This document shows positions 55,126-63,916 of a DNA stretch of 64,000 nucleotides, in pieces. Origin of the DNA: Kistimonas scapharcae (GTDB lineage: Bacteria; Pseudomonadota; Gammaproteobacteria; Pseudomonadales; Endozoicomonadaceae); NCBI RefSeq assembly GCF_039540975.1, contig NZ_BAABFL010000112.1, positions 33,015 through 97,014 on the forward strand. Direction: 5' to 3'. Under the pieces are notes generated by a model. The model was not told where the DNA came from. It did no database searches and saw nothing but the letters and a program-made list of their open reading frames with translations. The position numbers and the translations under genes are program-made. Positions within the stretch are counted from its first letter, which is position 1; the number at the start of each line of letters is the position of its first letter.

Positions 55126-56028
55126 TTAATGCGATTCGATAACCATGATACGAACGAAAGGCATTGCATCATCCACCTTTTCCTGTAACAAAGGCCCTGT
55201 GCCAATAACAGAGAGTCGCGATTCAGCCACATTTTCTTCGATTAAGCGCTCTTTCAGTGCCTGGGCATATTGTCTGGAGCGTTCAATTTGCTGATCCGGC
55301 TTGAGTTCAGGCACAAACGGGACAGAACCCGCCAATACCACTTGTGTCGTACTGTCATTCTGAATTTGCGCCAGTATTTTGTCGAAATCCTGCTGTACAA
55401 TCGTTCCAGCCCCTGGCTGCACAACAGCATCCCAGTATTGCGCCATACCAGACGCTTTCAAACCATTCTCAGAACCGGGAACTGTGGGAAGTGCGCCCTC
55501 AACAACCAACTGATCGACCATAGCATAAACGCGCTTGTTGCCACGCCGAACCGTATACAACACATAATATTCAGTCTGATTTTCAACAGTACGCGCGCCA
55601 AGCAAGTAAAACTGATCCTTATCCAAACCGTACAAGTTTGCTTCCTCGAAAACTTTATTGGCCCAAAGATTACTGGGACCACAATGACGACCATCACACT
55701 GGTAAAGGGTTTTCACGCCGAGTTTATCCAGCCGATCAGAAAAATAGCGAAAACCGGCATCGCTGCCATGCCCGTCCGGCATCTGATAGATGACTCTGCG
55801 CCACGCACCATCAAGCCGCCGCTCTTCATCCGCACGCACAACACCATTCACTTTCTTTATGGTACTGGCCACCAGCGGGTAATTGACCTTTTCCCCTTCG
55901 CCATAACGAACAATGTCCGCGTTAGGATATCGATCAATGCCCGGTAAATCAGTCGAACCTGGTATACTGGAGGAATATGCACTGCCCCAGAGAGAAAGCA
56001 GACAGAGAGAAAACAGGATCCTTTGCAT
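55126..56028 (-). CDS. DUF4892 domain protein with OmpA-like C-terminus
   Basis: A 300-residue exported protein. The signal peptide is residues 1-20 (cleavage after AYS). DUF4892 follows (LPGIDRYPNADIVRYGEGEKVNYPLV, then YQCDGRHCGPSNLWANKVFEEANLYG). The C-terminal 80 residues read DQQIERSRQYAQALKERLIEENVAESRLSVIGTGP, the peptidoglycan-binding helix pattern of OmpA-type domains. It is probably an envelope protein linked to the cell wall; its role is unknown. ATG at 56028 is chosen over an upstream TTG. Confidence 0.82.
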   Translation of the reverse strand: MQRILFSLCLLSLWGSAYSSSIPGSTDLPGIDRYPNADIVRYGEGEKVNYPLVASTIKKVNGVVRADEERRLDGAWRRVIYQMPDGHGSDAGFRYFSDRLDKLGVKTLYQCDGRHCGPSNLWANKVFEEANLYGLDKDQFYLLGARTVENQTEYYVLYTVRRGNKRVYAMVDQLVVEGALPTVPGSENGLKASGMAQYWDAVVQPGAGTIVQQDFDKILAQIQNDSTTQVVLAGSVPFVPELKPDQQIERSRQYAQALKERLIEENVAESRLSVIGTGPLLQEKVDDAMPFVRIMVIESH

Positions 56029-56145
56029 TGTCGTCAACTACCCGGTGCAGGTTGAATGAGAATTGCAGTTTATCAGTTGCTCACCAAATCAGCCCGCCAA
56101 AACCTTCGTCCTACTTCAATAAATAACCCATCCTGTATTTCACTT

Positions 56146-56691
56146 TCAAAACCACGCTCTAACACGCTCAACAAAGGGCAACAACGATCCCACAATCCAA
56201 AGTCTTGTACGAAGACCTGCACTGGTGGTATAGCCGGTTGTGATGAATCGCACCCTGCCATCCATGACCACCACGAATGAGGGGACCGTCGTCACGCCCC
56301 ACTCCCGACTGATGACGCCCGTCGTATCATTGAGAACGGGAAAATCAAGCTCCCGGGCTTGCATATACTGCTTAAGCCACTCCTTGTTCCCGGAGCTCAT
56401 GGTCACTGAGACGACCTCATAGTCATTCGCAACCTTCTGTACCGCAGAATTGATCGCACGACACTCCATACACCAGTTGGCCCAGAAATACAGCAAGACG
56501 GGCTGTTTGTGGCTGATCGATAGTAAATCGACATAGCCACCATCAATCAGGCGTCCAGAAACGGCAGGCGCCTGTTCCTTTGGCATACTCCGCTGGGCAA
56601 AGTAGCCCTGTACCGTGAGTACCATAACAACCATAAGGACACCGAACAGAATAGGTTCCAGAATCTTGCGACCATCTATGAAGGAAAACAT
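56146..56691 (-). CDS. membrane-anchored thioredoxin-fold protein, ScsD-like
   Basis: A 181-residue protein with one N-terminal membrane anchor (about 11-30) and a periplasmic thioredoxin fold. YFWANWCMECRAI gives the redox pair Cys74 and Cys77, and the cis-proline loop is TTVPSF. This is the layout of the protein disulfide oxidoreductase ScsD/TlpA group. The ATG at 56691 has GGAG 5 nt upstream; a longer frame adds 14 residues without support. Confidence 0.85.
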   Translation of the reverse strand: MFSFIDGRKILEPILFGVLMVVMVLTVQGYFAQRSMPKEQAPAVSGRLIDGGYVDLLSISHKQPVLLYFWANWCMECRAINSAVQKVANDYEVVSVTMSSGNKEWLKQYMQARELDFPVLNDTTGVISREWGVTTVPSFVVVMDGRVRFITTGYTTSAGLRTRLWIVGSLLPFVERVRAWF

Positions 56692-56858
56692 CGACACTCC
56701 CTGTCGTTTGCATGGGATTTGAGTAAAAGCCATGCCGTTTCAATACGCAGCCAATAGCTTAAGTATTAGCTTGATTATGGCGTGATGCTATTGGCGATGC
56801 TTTCAACAATGGACAATCCGGAACGATGCTCACATGTACACATATAAAAAGCTTTTTA

Positions 56859-56887
56859 TTGTACATTTTATATATACTGCCTAATAT
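56859..56887 (+). promoter_or_regulatory. sigma70 promoter of the DUF6482 gene
   Basis: TTGTAC (56859-56864), 17-bp A/T-rich spacer, TAATAT (56882-56887). Predicted start near 56894, about 70 nt before the ATG. An inverted repeat GCCAATAGC/GCTATTGGC (56750-56758 and 56787-56795) lies further upstream. Confidence 0.7.
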
Positions 56888-56963
56888 TTAGACATGCTCA
56901 CTACAACAATGTGGATATAAGTCATACACAGGATAAAAACGCCTAACAGCTTGGAGATTTACT

Positions 56964-57254
56964 ATGATAATCAAAGAGTTAAAACTGCTTATACGTGAAA
57001 ATCCGGGCGCAGCAGTCAACCTGGTGACCAATGAAGGCGATATTTATCTATGCCAGATTATGAAAGGTGAACACCAGTATTTTCTGACAGAACAAGACTC
57101 AACCTCTCCCATCATATTTCACAGTATCAGTGAGGCCACTGATTATCTGGGCAAGATAAAGCGGCCCATCAATCTGATACAACACAGCGCGTATGATGAA
57201 ATGGTCGGAAACCAGTCTGCTGAAGAGACCTATTCGTCAATTCAGGTTCGCTGA
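56964..57254 (+). CDS. DUF6482 family small protein
   Basis: A 96-residue cytoplasmic protein without cysteine-rich or membrane features apart from one Cys. The pattern NLVTNEGDIYLCQI, then LIQHSAYDEMVG near the end, agrees with the DUF6482 family of pseudomonads and relatives as I recall it. Function unknown. GGAG lies 7 nt before the ATG and a good promoter lies upstream, so it is expected to be well expressed. Confidence 0.7.
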   Translation: MIIKELKLLIRENPGAAVNLVTNEGDIYLCQIMKGEHQYFLTEQDSTSPIIFHSISEATDYLGKIKRPINLIQHSAYDEMVGNQSAEETYSSIQVR

Positions 57255-57352
57255 TCATTGTCAACATACTGAAAAGCACGCAAAAGCATCCTCATTGGCG
57301 CGTAAAACTGCGTACAATACCCCTATCAGAAACAAAAAAATCAAGGATCCAC

Positions 57353-57856
57353 ATGGATTTTCTTCGCTACGAAATACCACTCCTGAATGGTAAGTCTCAA
57401 CTCCTGTCAGCTTACAGCAACCATGTCATTCTGGTCGTCAACACTGCAAGTAAGTGTGGTTTCACGACACAATATCAAGGGTTGGAAGCACTTTATCAGA
57501 AATATCAGGACCAGGGACTGGTTATTATTGGCTTCCCCTGCAACCAGTTTGGCCATCAGGAACCCGGTAATAACGATGAAATTGCCAGCTTCTGTGAAAA
57601 GAACTACGGTGTCAGTTTCCCCATGTTTTCCAAGGTGGATGTCAATGGAGAGAATGCCCATCCACTGTTCAAAGAACTCAAAAGTGCCGCACCAGGCGTA
57701 TTAGGATCTGAAGCAATCAAATGGAATTTCACCAAATTCCTGATTTATCCCGATCAGTCCAAAGTCATTCGTTATAGCCCAACGACGGCTCCGGAAGATT
57801 TGGAACTGGACATCCGCCTTGCACTCAAGAAGATCAAGGCAACTTCAACAGCCTGA
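57353..57856 (+). CDS. glutathione peroxidase family protein (thiol peroxidase)
   Basis: A 167-residue peroxidase. NTASKCGFT holds the peroxidatic Cys35, GFPCNQFG the second family block, and WNFTKFLI the catalytic Trp/Asn. The residue is Cys, not selenocysteine, as in bacterial BsaA/BtuE enzymes, which often use thioredoxin. It starts 98 nt after the DUF6482 gene and may be read from the same promoter. Confidence 0.93.
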   Translation: MDFLRYEIPLLNGKSQLLSAYSNHVILVVNTASKCGFTTQYQGLEALYQKYQDQGLVIIGFPCNQFGHQEPGNNDEIASFCEKNYGVSFPMFSKVDVNGENAHPLFKELKSAAPGVLGSEAIKWNFTKFLIYPDQSKVIRYSPTTAPEDLELDIRLALKKIKATSTA

Positions 57857-57921
57857 GCCAATTGACTGCTCTTAAAAGATCAAACCGGGAATCAACCTGC
57901 CAGGTGACTCCCGGTCCAGAT

Positions 57922-58764
57922 TTACACACTGGACAGAAAATCAGCTATCGCCTCCGACACTGCCTCTGCCTGGTCTTCAAGATGAAGATGGTGCCCTCCA
58001 GGCAATGTCTTGATGGTAATATGCTCCAGTTCGCCCTGATGGGCTTTAACACCTTCAATCACAACACCTCTTTGAGCAGCAATTAACAGTGCTGGCATGG
58101 ACAAGCGATTCGTGAAAGCTTGCGCATGTGCATGTGTCAGCCGCAGAGCTGAGGGCAGTGTCAAACGGGCGTCCGTACGCCATGTCCATCCGCCGACACA
58201 GGACTCAATACCACGCTCCACTAATATTCGAGCGGCTGCTTCGCTGATCGTCCCAAAACCTCTCAAGCGCGCAGCAACGGCTTCTTCCTGGGAGACAAAC
58301 ACAGATTTATTGCGGCTACGTAGACGAATACGGTGCTTAATCGCCTTGGCCAGCTGCTCAGGCGCCTGATCTACCTCGGTCGGCATAGGCCAGATACCAT
58401 CTATCAGCATCAAGCGCTCAACACGCTCCGGAAAAGCCCCCGCCGTCAGCACGCTGACAATAGCCCCCATGGAATGCCCCAATAATGAAAAACACTCTAA
58501 TCCCAGCGCATCCGCAATTTCAATAAGATCGCCGGCATAATCCCAGATCGCATAACTGGCATCGTGGCTGCGATGATCCGATAAACCATGACCCGCCTGA
58601 TCAATCGCAATAATCCGGTATCCATCAAGCAAAGGCGCAAGACGGCTGAACGTAGCTGCATTGTCGAGCCAGCCATGCAAGGCAAGAATGGCTGGGGCAT
58701 CATCACGCCCCCACTGGCAGGCCGCAAAGGTCATATCCGGCGTGGTTATGTTGAATTCTTTCAC
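57922..58764 (-). CDS. alpha/beta hydrolase
   Basis: A 280-residue single-domain hydrolase. LHGWLDNAATF is the oxyanion strand, LLGHSMGAIVS holds the nucleophile serine near residue 97, and GGHHLHLED contains the C-terminal catalytic histidine. The substrate is unknown. Its start overlaps the end of the upstream hydrolase by 4 bp, so the two are one operon. Confidence 0.9.
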   Translation of the reverse strand: MKEFNITTPDMTFAACQWGRDDAPAILALHGWLDNAATFSRLAPLLDGYRIIAIDQAGHGLSDHRSHDASYAIWDYAGDLIEIADALGLECFSLLGHSMGAIVSVLTAGAFPERVERLMLIDGIWPMPTEVDQAPEQLAKAIKHRIRLRSRNKSVFVSQEEAVAARLRGFGTISEAAARILVERGIESCVGGWTWRTDARLTLPSALRLTHAHAQAFTNRLSMPALLIAAQRGVVIEGVKAHQGELEHITIKTLPGGHHLHLEDQAEAVSEAIADFLSSV

Positions 58765-59564
58765 GAGGGTTTGGACACTCCCATGGATTCAGCTAAACGG
58801 GTAATCAATTGCGCCGTCTGCTCAGGCTGTTCAAGGGGAAACATATGGCCTCCGGGCACTTTCTGGACACGAACATGACGTCGAAGACGCATCGCCATAA
58901 TCATATGCGGCATCACCACATCGCTGCGATCACCGTAAACCACGACAGTTGGCACCGGAAACGATTTTACTGCACGAGGCCAACGATCAGGAATACTGCG
59001 ATAAATGCTGATCTCAATATCTGGATCGAAACCAAGGCGAACCTCAGCCTCTCCATGCTCCATCCCATGATCCACATAATCCGCTAGGCACTCTGGGTCA
59101 AAATGCCGAAACAGGGGCTTTTTCTGAAAGTACTCAATGGCCTCTTTCCGACTGCACCAGACGCTACGGCGACCGAGGGTTCGTCCTGCCGGTGTAATTC
59201 TGTCGACAGCACCAAGGCGTTTAATCAGACGCACCAGACCGCCCTCCAGGGGAGTCAATAAAGGTGCATCCAGCATGATGACCCCTCGAAAAAGCTCAGG
59301 CGCCTGCCATGAGGCAAACAGGCTCAGAACGCCACCGAGCGAGTGCCCGACGGCCAGCACAGGCTCCTTATGCTGGCAACGTATCGCTTCCAGTAGCTCA
59401 TCAACCAGATGAGGCCAGCTGTCCGTCACCGGAAACAGTGGATCATGTCCATGCTTTTCCAGCCAGCCGACGGAAAAACCCTGTTGCTCAAGGGCTGAAA
59501 AAAGCTTTCTGTAAACGGGTGCAGGAAAGCCATTGGCATGGGCAAAGTGAATTGGCAACGTCAT
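58761..59564 (-). CDS. alpha/beta hydrolase
   Basis: A 267-residue hydrolase. HFAHANGFPAPVYR is the oxyanion loop, VGHSLGGVLSLF holds the nucleophile serine near residue 74, and VPGGHMFPLEQPE holds the histidine. This type is common in pseudomonads and marine gammaproteobacteria, with unknown substrate. It is the first gene of a two-gene operon. A PsrA-type palindrome lies 20 nt upstream of its ATG. Confidence 0.9.
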   Translation of the reverse strand: MTLPIHFAHANGFPAPVYRKLFSALEQQGFSVGWLEKHGHDPLFPVTDSWPHLVDELLEAIRCQHKEPVLAVGHSLGGVLSLFASWQAPELFRGVIMLDAPLLTPLEGGLVRLIKRLGAVDRITPAGRTLGRRSVWCSRKEAIEYFQKKPLFRHFDPECLADYVDHGMEHGEAEVRLGFDPDIEISIYRSIPDRWPRAVKSFPVPTVVVYGDRSDVVMPHMIMAMRLRRHVRVQKVPGGHMFPLEQPEQTAQLITRLAESMGVSKPS

Positions 59565-59583
59565 AACGCCCTTTTATTTTTTT

Positions 59584-59597
59584 CAAACAAGCGTTTG
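59584..59597. promoter_or_regulatory. PsrA-type operator
   Basis: CAAAC-AAGC-GTTTG fits the PsrA consensus (G/C)AAAC-N(2-4)-GTTT(G/C) exactly. PsrA is a TetR-family fatty-acid-responsive regulator in pseudomonads. The site is placed to repress the hydrolase operon. Confidence 0.5.
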
Positions 59598-59634
59598 ATT
59601 AAGAATAAGAGAGCATAACGCTGCCGTAAAGGGA

Positions 59635-59670
59635 AAAAGGGTTCTGATCACAAAGAATCAGTACCCTTTT
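59635..59670 (-). terminator. terminator of the TRAP-type operon
   Basis: AAAAGGGT pairs with ACCCTTTT, then one mismatch and CTGAT/ATCAG, with a short loop. It lies 6 nt past the permease stop codon on the minus strand. Confidence 0.75.
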
Positions 59671-59675
59671 GTAGG

Positions 59676-61733
59676 TCAGGCATAAAACAGTAACGGGACA
59701 AACGCGGTCAGCAGCAGCGTGACAGCCATCACCAGCAATGGCAGAGCAAAGCGCTCATAGCGCTGCCAGAAGGATCCCGACACGGCCCCGCGATCAACCT
59801 CATCATCTCCCACTACCTGGCGGGTCAATAAATGATTCAGCGCAACCGGCGGGCTGAGATACCCCAACTCAAAGGCAATCAGGGTCACCATCCAGAAATG
59901 CAGCGGATCAATGCCATTATTAAAGGCAAAATCAGTCAGTGTAATGGTCACAAGAATCACAGCACCATAGGGATCCATAATCATCCCGATCAGCATCAGT
60001 ATCACCACCAGCAATGCCATAGTCAGCCAAACAGACGACAGATCCTCCGGCAGCATGGACACCGCACCCCCACGGTCAAAGACGCCCCCGAGGCAGATGG
60101 ACAAAGCCATCAACATCAGCAAGGCCCCGATATGCGTCGATGCCTCACCGGTCGCATGGCGGACCGCGAGCTCGGTATCCTTGACGATATGACCTTCCTG
60201 CTCCGGCCTTTCCCGACGGCGCAGCCATTGATCAAGAATCACAACCGCCAGCATGACCGCAGGCAATATCACGGGGGCACTGAACTCATCCAGTGCAGTA
60301 TTCAGTCCCCAGCGATACCAAAGCACCATCACCGTAATCACCAATGCATAAGGCACCAGTTTTTTTAGGGTGTTCACTGTTTCCGGCCATGCATTGGCTA
60401 CCGGCGAAACAACCAGCGATGCACGACGGGATACCATTGAAACCACCAGAAATAACGATGCAGACAACAGGAACAACCATAAACCCCAGCCGTATAACTC
60501 TCGCGTTGTCACTTCCTTGTTCAGAGCCGCGATGATGACAATCAGCAGACAGGGGTTAAGAATCACCCCCATGCTGCCAGACATCGCGGTTGTCGCCAGC
60601 GCAAGCTGACGTTGGGCACCGGCACGTCGTAACTCCTGATAAATCACTGCACCTACCGCAATCACATAAATACCGCTGGCGCCGGTGTAAGCCGTCGGCA
60701 ACGCAGATATCATAATGGCAAGGAAGGCCAGCATTTCAGGGGGCAGTCGCCAGGGACGGAAGAGATCAAATACGAGACTGGCCATCCGGGTCTGCTTGAG
60801 CAGCATGCCAATCCAGACATACAGTCCGACATTGATAAACAGACCGGACAAATCGAGCATCTTGCCCAGATAAATCGTCATTGCTGACAGATGACCGATC
60901 AGAATGAAGAAAACACCAGAAATCAGCGCCATCCAACTGTATAAGGGAATACACAACAGGGCATGCCCCATCGAGCCTCCCGGCACCAAACCTGACGGCC
61001 GTCGTAAGCATTGCAACAGGCTGATAAGGGTCAACACAGTAAAGCCGATGATCCAGCCCCACTGAATCCAGTATTGCTGAAAGTCAGGCACAATGCCTGA
61101 CGCATCCTGCATAGACCGGTAAGCCAGCGCAGAAGCCAGCAACAATGCATTCCCTGCCATCTGGGCCAGGCTGGAGACCTGCAAATCCCGTACGGTACGA
61201 ATCCCCCGCAGGGCAATATGGTCGCGCAACAGGTTGGCGGATGCTGCAGCCACCAGCAGCAAGGTCATCAGGATGTAACGGGTGGCATTCAGCCCCAAGT
61301 CACCGATGGCTGCAACCCCTTCTTCAAAGGTTGCATAATACTGAAGCCCATCGGTAACTTGACTCTCGCGAGAAGCATACTCTGCATGACGACGCTGACA
61401 TTCCGCCAGAGACCGTTCCAGCGAAGCCCTGAGAACGACAGGGTCAGCCGGTTCTTCATCAAACAGGGACAGCTCATCATCAATATCCGCCTGCTGATTC
61501 GCCAGTAACTCAGCCAGTTCATGATCAATATTGAGATCAGGCTGACATGCGGGTGCCTGGGCAGGGACTCTCAGCTCGTGATAACCAGGCCAAAGCTCAC
61601 TGCCGATGGCGAGCAGGCGGGAATGCAGCATGCTACTGCTTTCCAGCACAATGACCAGCAGTAACACCAGCGCAATGGGCAAGGAGGAGAGCCAGTCTGA
61701 CAGAGTGCGGCTACGACTAACGCTTTCGTACAT
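59676..61733 (-). CDS. TRAP-type transporter, fused small and large permease with extracytoplasmic insertion
   Basis: A 685-residue membrane protein. One helix at about 18-36 is followed by a roughly 110-residue hydrophilic, acidic and Cys-containing segment (about 37-147), then a small-subunit-like block of helices (about 150-290) and a DctM-like permease (about 300-680). The DctM part includes PTAYTGASGIYVIAVGAVIY, SGSMGVILNPCLLIVI, LIGMIMDPYGAVILVT and ELGYLSPPVALNHLL, all typical of TRAP large subunits. The substrate is unknown. It lies 52 nt downstream of the solute-binding protein in a three-gene operon. Confidence 0.87.
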   Translation of the reverse strand: MYESVSRSRTLSDWLSSLPIALVLLLVIVLESSSMLHSRLLAIGSELWPGYHELRVPAQAPACQPDLNIDHELAELLANQQADIDDELSLFDEEPADPVVLRASLERSLAECQRRHAEYASRESQVTDGLQYYATFEEGVAAIGDLGLNATRYILMTLLLVAAASANLLRDHIALRGIRTVRDLQVSSLAQMAGNALLLASALAYRSMQDASGIVPDFQQYWIQWGWIIGFTVLTLISLLQCLRRPSGLVPGGSMGHALLCIPLYSWMALISGVFFILIGHLSAMTIYLGKMLDLSGLFINVGLYVWIGMLLKQTRMASLVFDLFRPWRLPPEMLAFLAIMISALPTAYTGASGIYVIAVGAVIYQELRRAGAQRQLALATTAMSGSMGVILNPCLLIVIIAALNKEVTTRELYGWGLWLFLLSASLFLVVSMVSRRASLVVSPVANAWPETVNTLKKLVPYALVITVMVLWYRWGLNTALDEFSAPVILPAVMLAVVILDQWLRRRERPEQEGHIVKDTELAVRHATGEASTHIGALLMLMALSICLGGVFDRGGAVSMLPEDLSSVWLTMALLVVILMLIGMIMDPYGAVILVTITLTDFAFNNGIDPLHFWMVTLIAFELGYLSPPVALNHLLTRQVVGDDEVDRGAVSGSFWQRYERFALPLLVMAVTLLLTAFVPLLFYA

Positions 61734-61785
61734 CGAGGTCTCGCCTTGTTATTATTTCCGTGTCGTTCGATCAGTGGTCAGTTGA

Positions 61786-62802
61786 TCACTCAAGCTTTTC
61801 TGAACATTCCGCCTGAACCGGATCGTATTTGCAGCGAACCTTGCGCATAAGTTTCAGCATCCTGCCGTCATAAATCGACTGATCCCGGAGCGCAAGCCTT
61901 GCCTCCCGCATAATCTGACGATAGTCGTCAACTTCAGCAGGGTTGGGTTCTACCCAGTACTTGTCGTCAATTTTATCAGTAGCTTTGCCGATGAAAGCGA
62001 ATGCGCGATCAAAGCTAGTCAGCGCCATTTGCCGGGATTTCTGACCAAAGTCTTCAGGGAAGCGGTCATGACGGATCACCATCTGGAAGGTCAGCTGGAT
62101 AAAAATATGGTCAACCACGCCACCACCAGGCTCCAGTCCCTTGTACATCTCCAGCGGTTCATAAGCGACAGCCGGTGCAAAAGTGACATCGACACTACCG
62201 TTGTTGAACTTACCGGCAAAGTTCGTTGTATTACCACTGACCGGCGTCCCACCGACCTGCCGCACCAGCTGTTGAGAAACTTCATCCCCTTCCATGACGA
62301 TGATCTTCTTTCCCTGGATTTTGTTGAGGCTGTCCCAGTCCCGATCCCTGACAAACGCATAAATCGCGCCGGCTGGCATAATACCCGCCACTTCGTAAGG
62401 GCCATTATGCATCAATTTCGCCGCCTTCGGGCTCATCAGTGTCTGAAGGGTTGTTCTCAGTGTCGTATAGTCAGGCAAAGCCCCCACGGCTTCTACCGTT
62501 GAGGTAAAGCGATTGAAGGCGCGCGTCTTGATACCGGTAAACGCAGCAGCATCACACTGCCCCGCTTTCAGCTCATCAACGATGACGCTTTCATCCATAA
62601 AGGTTTTCAATTCAAGGTCAACCCCCCAGGACAAGGCTTCCGTCTTGTAATCCTTCATCAGCGCAAGCACATCGCCATTATTTCCGACAGGGTCAAAAAT
62701 ACAGAAGGTATTCTTGGTTAAAGCGGCCTGAACAGAGACCGAGCCAGTCAACACGCATGCGGCGAACAGTGACAACAGTGGCCGACGGATATGATGGGAC
62801 AT
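61786..62802 (-). CDS. TRAP-associated solute-binding protein (AdeT/TatP-like)
   Basis: A 338-residue periplasmic protein with a signal peptide cleaved near residue 26 (VQA). KNTFCIFDPVGNNGDVLALMKDY and ELKAGQCDAAAFTGIKTRAFNRF are typical of the putative solute-binding family often labelled AdeT1/2 or RND-associated. I read it as a TRAP-type P subunit because of the permease next to it. An aminoglycoside-efflux role, sometimes implied by the label, is not supported here. Confidence 0.82.
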   Translation of the reverse strand: MSHHIRRPLLSLFAACVLTGSVSVQAALTKNTFCIFDPVGNNGDVLALMKDYKTEALSWGVDLELKTFMDESVIVDELKAGQCDAAAFTGIKTRAFNRFTSTVEAVGALPDYTTLRTTLQTLMSPKAAKLMHNGPYEVAGIMPAGAIYAFVRDRDWDSLNKIQGKKIIVMEGDEVSQQLVRQVGGTPVSGNTTNFAGKFNNGSVDVTFAPAVAYEPLEMYKGLEPGGGVVDHIFIQLTFQMVIRHDRFPEDFGQKSRQMALTSFDRAFAFIGKATDKIDDKYWVEPNPAEVDDYRQIMREARLALRDQSIYDGRMLKLMRKVRCKYDPVQAECSEKLE

Positions 62803-62860
62803 GAAAACTATCCTTTACATTATTCTTCTTTTTATCAGCTGCACGACAGATCAAACAAAT

Positions 62861-63916
62861 TTAAAGCAGATCGTTGATGTCAATGGTTTCGACCGTATCC
62901 TGCTTGTCATCCCAGAAGCGACCAAATGCGCCTGTCGGAGTTCTCTTACCGGTTGCTGCCGTCCATAATGCATCAGAAATACCCAACATCTGCTCATGGG
63001 CCATGGCATCAAGCAATTGATAATCAGGATCAGGTAAACGTCGTTTTTCGGCCTGCGCATGATCGCGAATCAGTTGGCGTACCAGTGCTTCATCACCCAC
63101 ACTGACGGCCGCCATCGCATGAAATATATTTGCCAGCCTTACGCCGCTATCGGCACCGACATCACTGGCCTCCTGCAGGCGGCGCCACGGGTCTTCGCCT
63201 TCCGGTACAACACCGGGAATCATCACCCATAGCGTCGCACGAATGGCTTTTGGCACCCCCCACCATGCCTGGCTATCGAGACACTGTGCACTGCGTTCAA
63301 CACGAGCAGCGATACTCCGTGGAATGCGACCTTCTGTTGACCGGATATCACTATTAACCGCCTGTAAGCCACCAATTAACCCAAGCAACCAGACCAGCTC
63401 ATCCTGCGAAGATTCCAGTCCCGGACATCCCGCGCCTGGCTCACCATAATATTGACTCAGATGGTGCCAGGCTTGATATTGACGATCAGCGGCGACGGCC
63501 CAGGCACGTTTCACCATAATACGGGCATCCTGAGCCTCAATCCTATCATCGCGCAACAGGGCTCGTTGATAACGCAACTCCTGTTCCCGCGCCTGGCTTT
63601 CAGCGCACAGAGCGGATGACATATACGACATCACCCCCAATTTACTGGCGCCTCGGTTAAACGTTCCCATGGACATCAAGGCCGGAGTCATGGCATCGCC
63701 CATCGCACATCCCATAGCCGGGTCACTGATGGTCATGACATACGGCATCGCAACGTCTTCGGCGTAGGTCTGGGTATATTCTGTTGCAACATTAAAAACC
63801 ATACTGCTGCAACCGCCTAATAAACCCAGCAATAACAGCAATGAGATTTTTGTCAGAGAGAAGCGAATCGTTTCAGGCCTTGAACTGATATGAGGCATCC
63901 AGGACTCCATGGACAT
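62861..63916 (-). CDS. lipoprotein, TRAP T-component (TatT)-like
   Basis: A 351-residue predicted lipoprotein. After a basic start, a hydrophobic stretch ends in the lipobox LLGGC (Cys near residue 36). The mature part is mostly helical, with ALCAESQAREQELRYQRALLRDDRIEAQDARIMVKRAWAVAA-type helical hairpins. By position (lipoprotein, binding protein, QM permease) and helical content it resembles TatT of the Treponema TPR-associated TRAP systems. This is an inference; no TPR motif is certain. ATG at 63916 is used; the third residue is a possible later start. Confidence 0.6.
   Translation of the reverse strand: MSMESWMPHISSRPETIRFSLTKISLLLLLGLLGGCSSMVFNVATEYTQTYAEDVAMPYVMTISDPAMGCAMGDAMTPALMSMGTFNRGASKLGVMSYMSSALCAESQAREQELRYQRALLRDDRIEAQDARIMVKRAWAVAADRQYQAWHHLSQYYGEPGAGCPGLESSQDELVWLLGLIGGLQAVNSDIRSTEGRIPRSIAARVERSAQCLDSQAWWGVPKAIRATLWVMIPGVVPEGEDPWRRLQEASDVGADSGVRLANIFHAMAAVSVGDEALVRQLIRDHAQAEKRRLPDPDYQLLDAMAHEQMLGISDALWTAATGKRTPTGAFGRFWDDKQDTVETIDINDLL

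Noticed and set aside
61786..62802. Aminoglycoside-resistance efflux component (AdeT label)
   Set aside because: The gene neighbourhood is a TRAP-type uptake locus and the protein is a periplasmic binding protein, so the resistance label is not supported.
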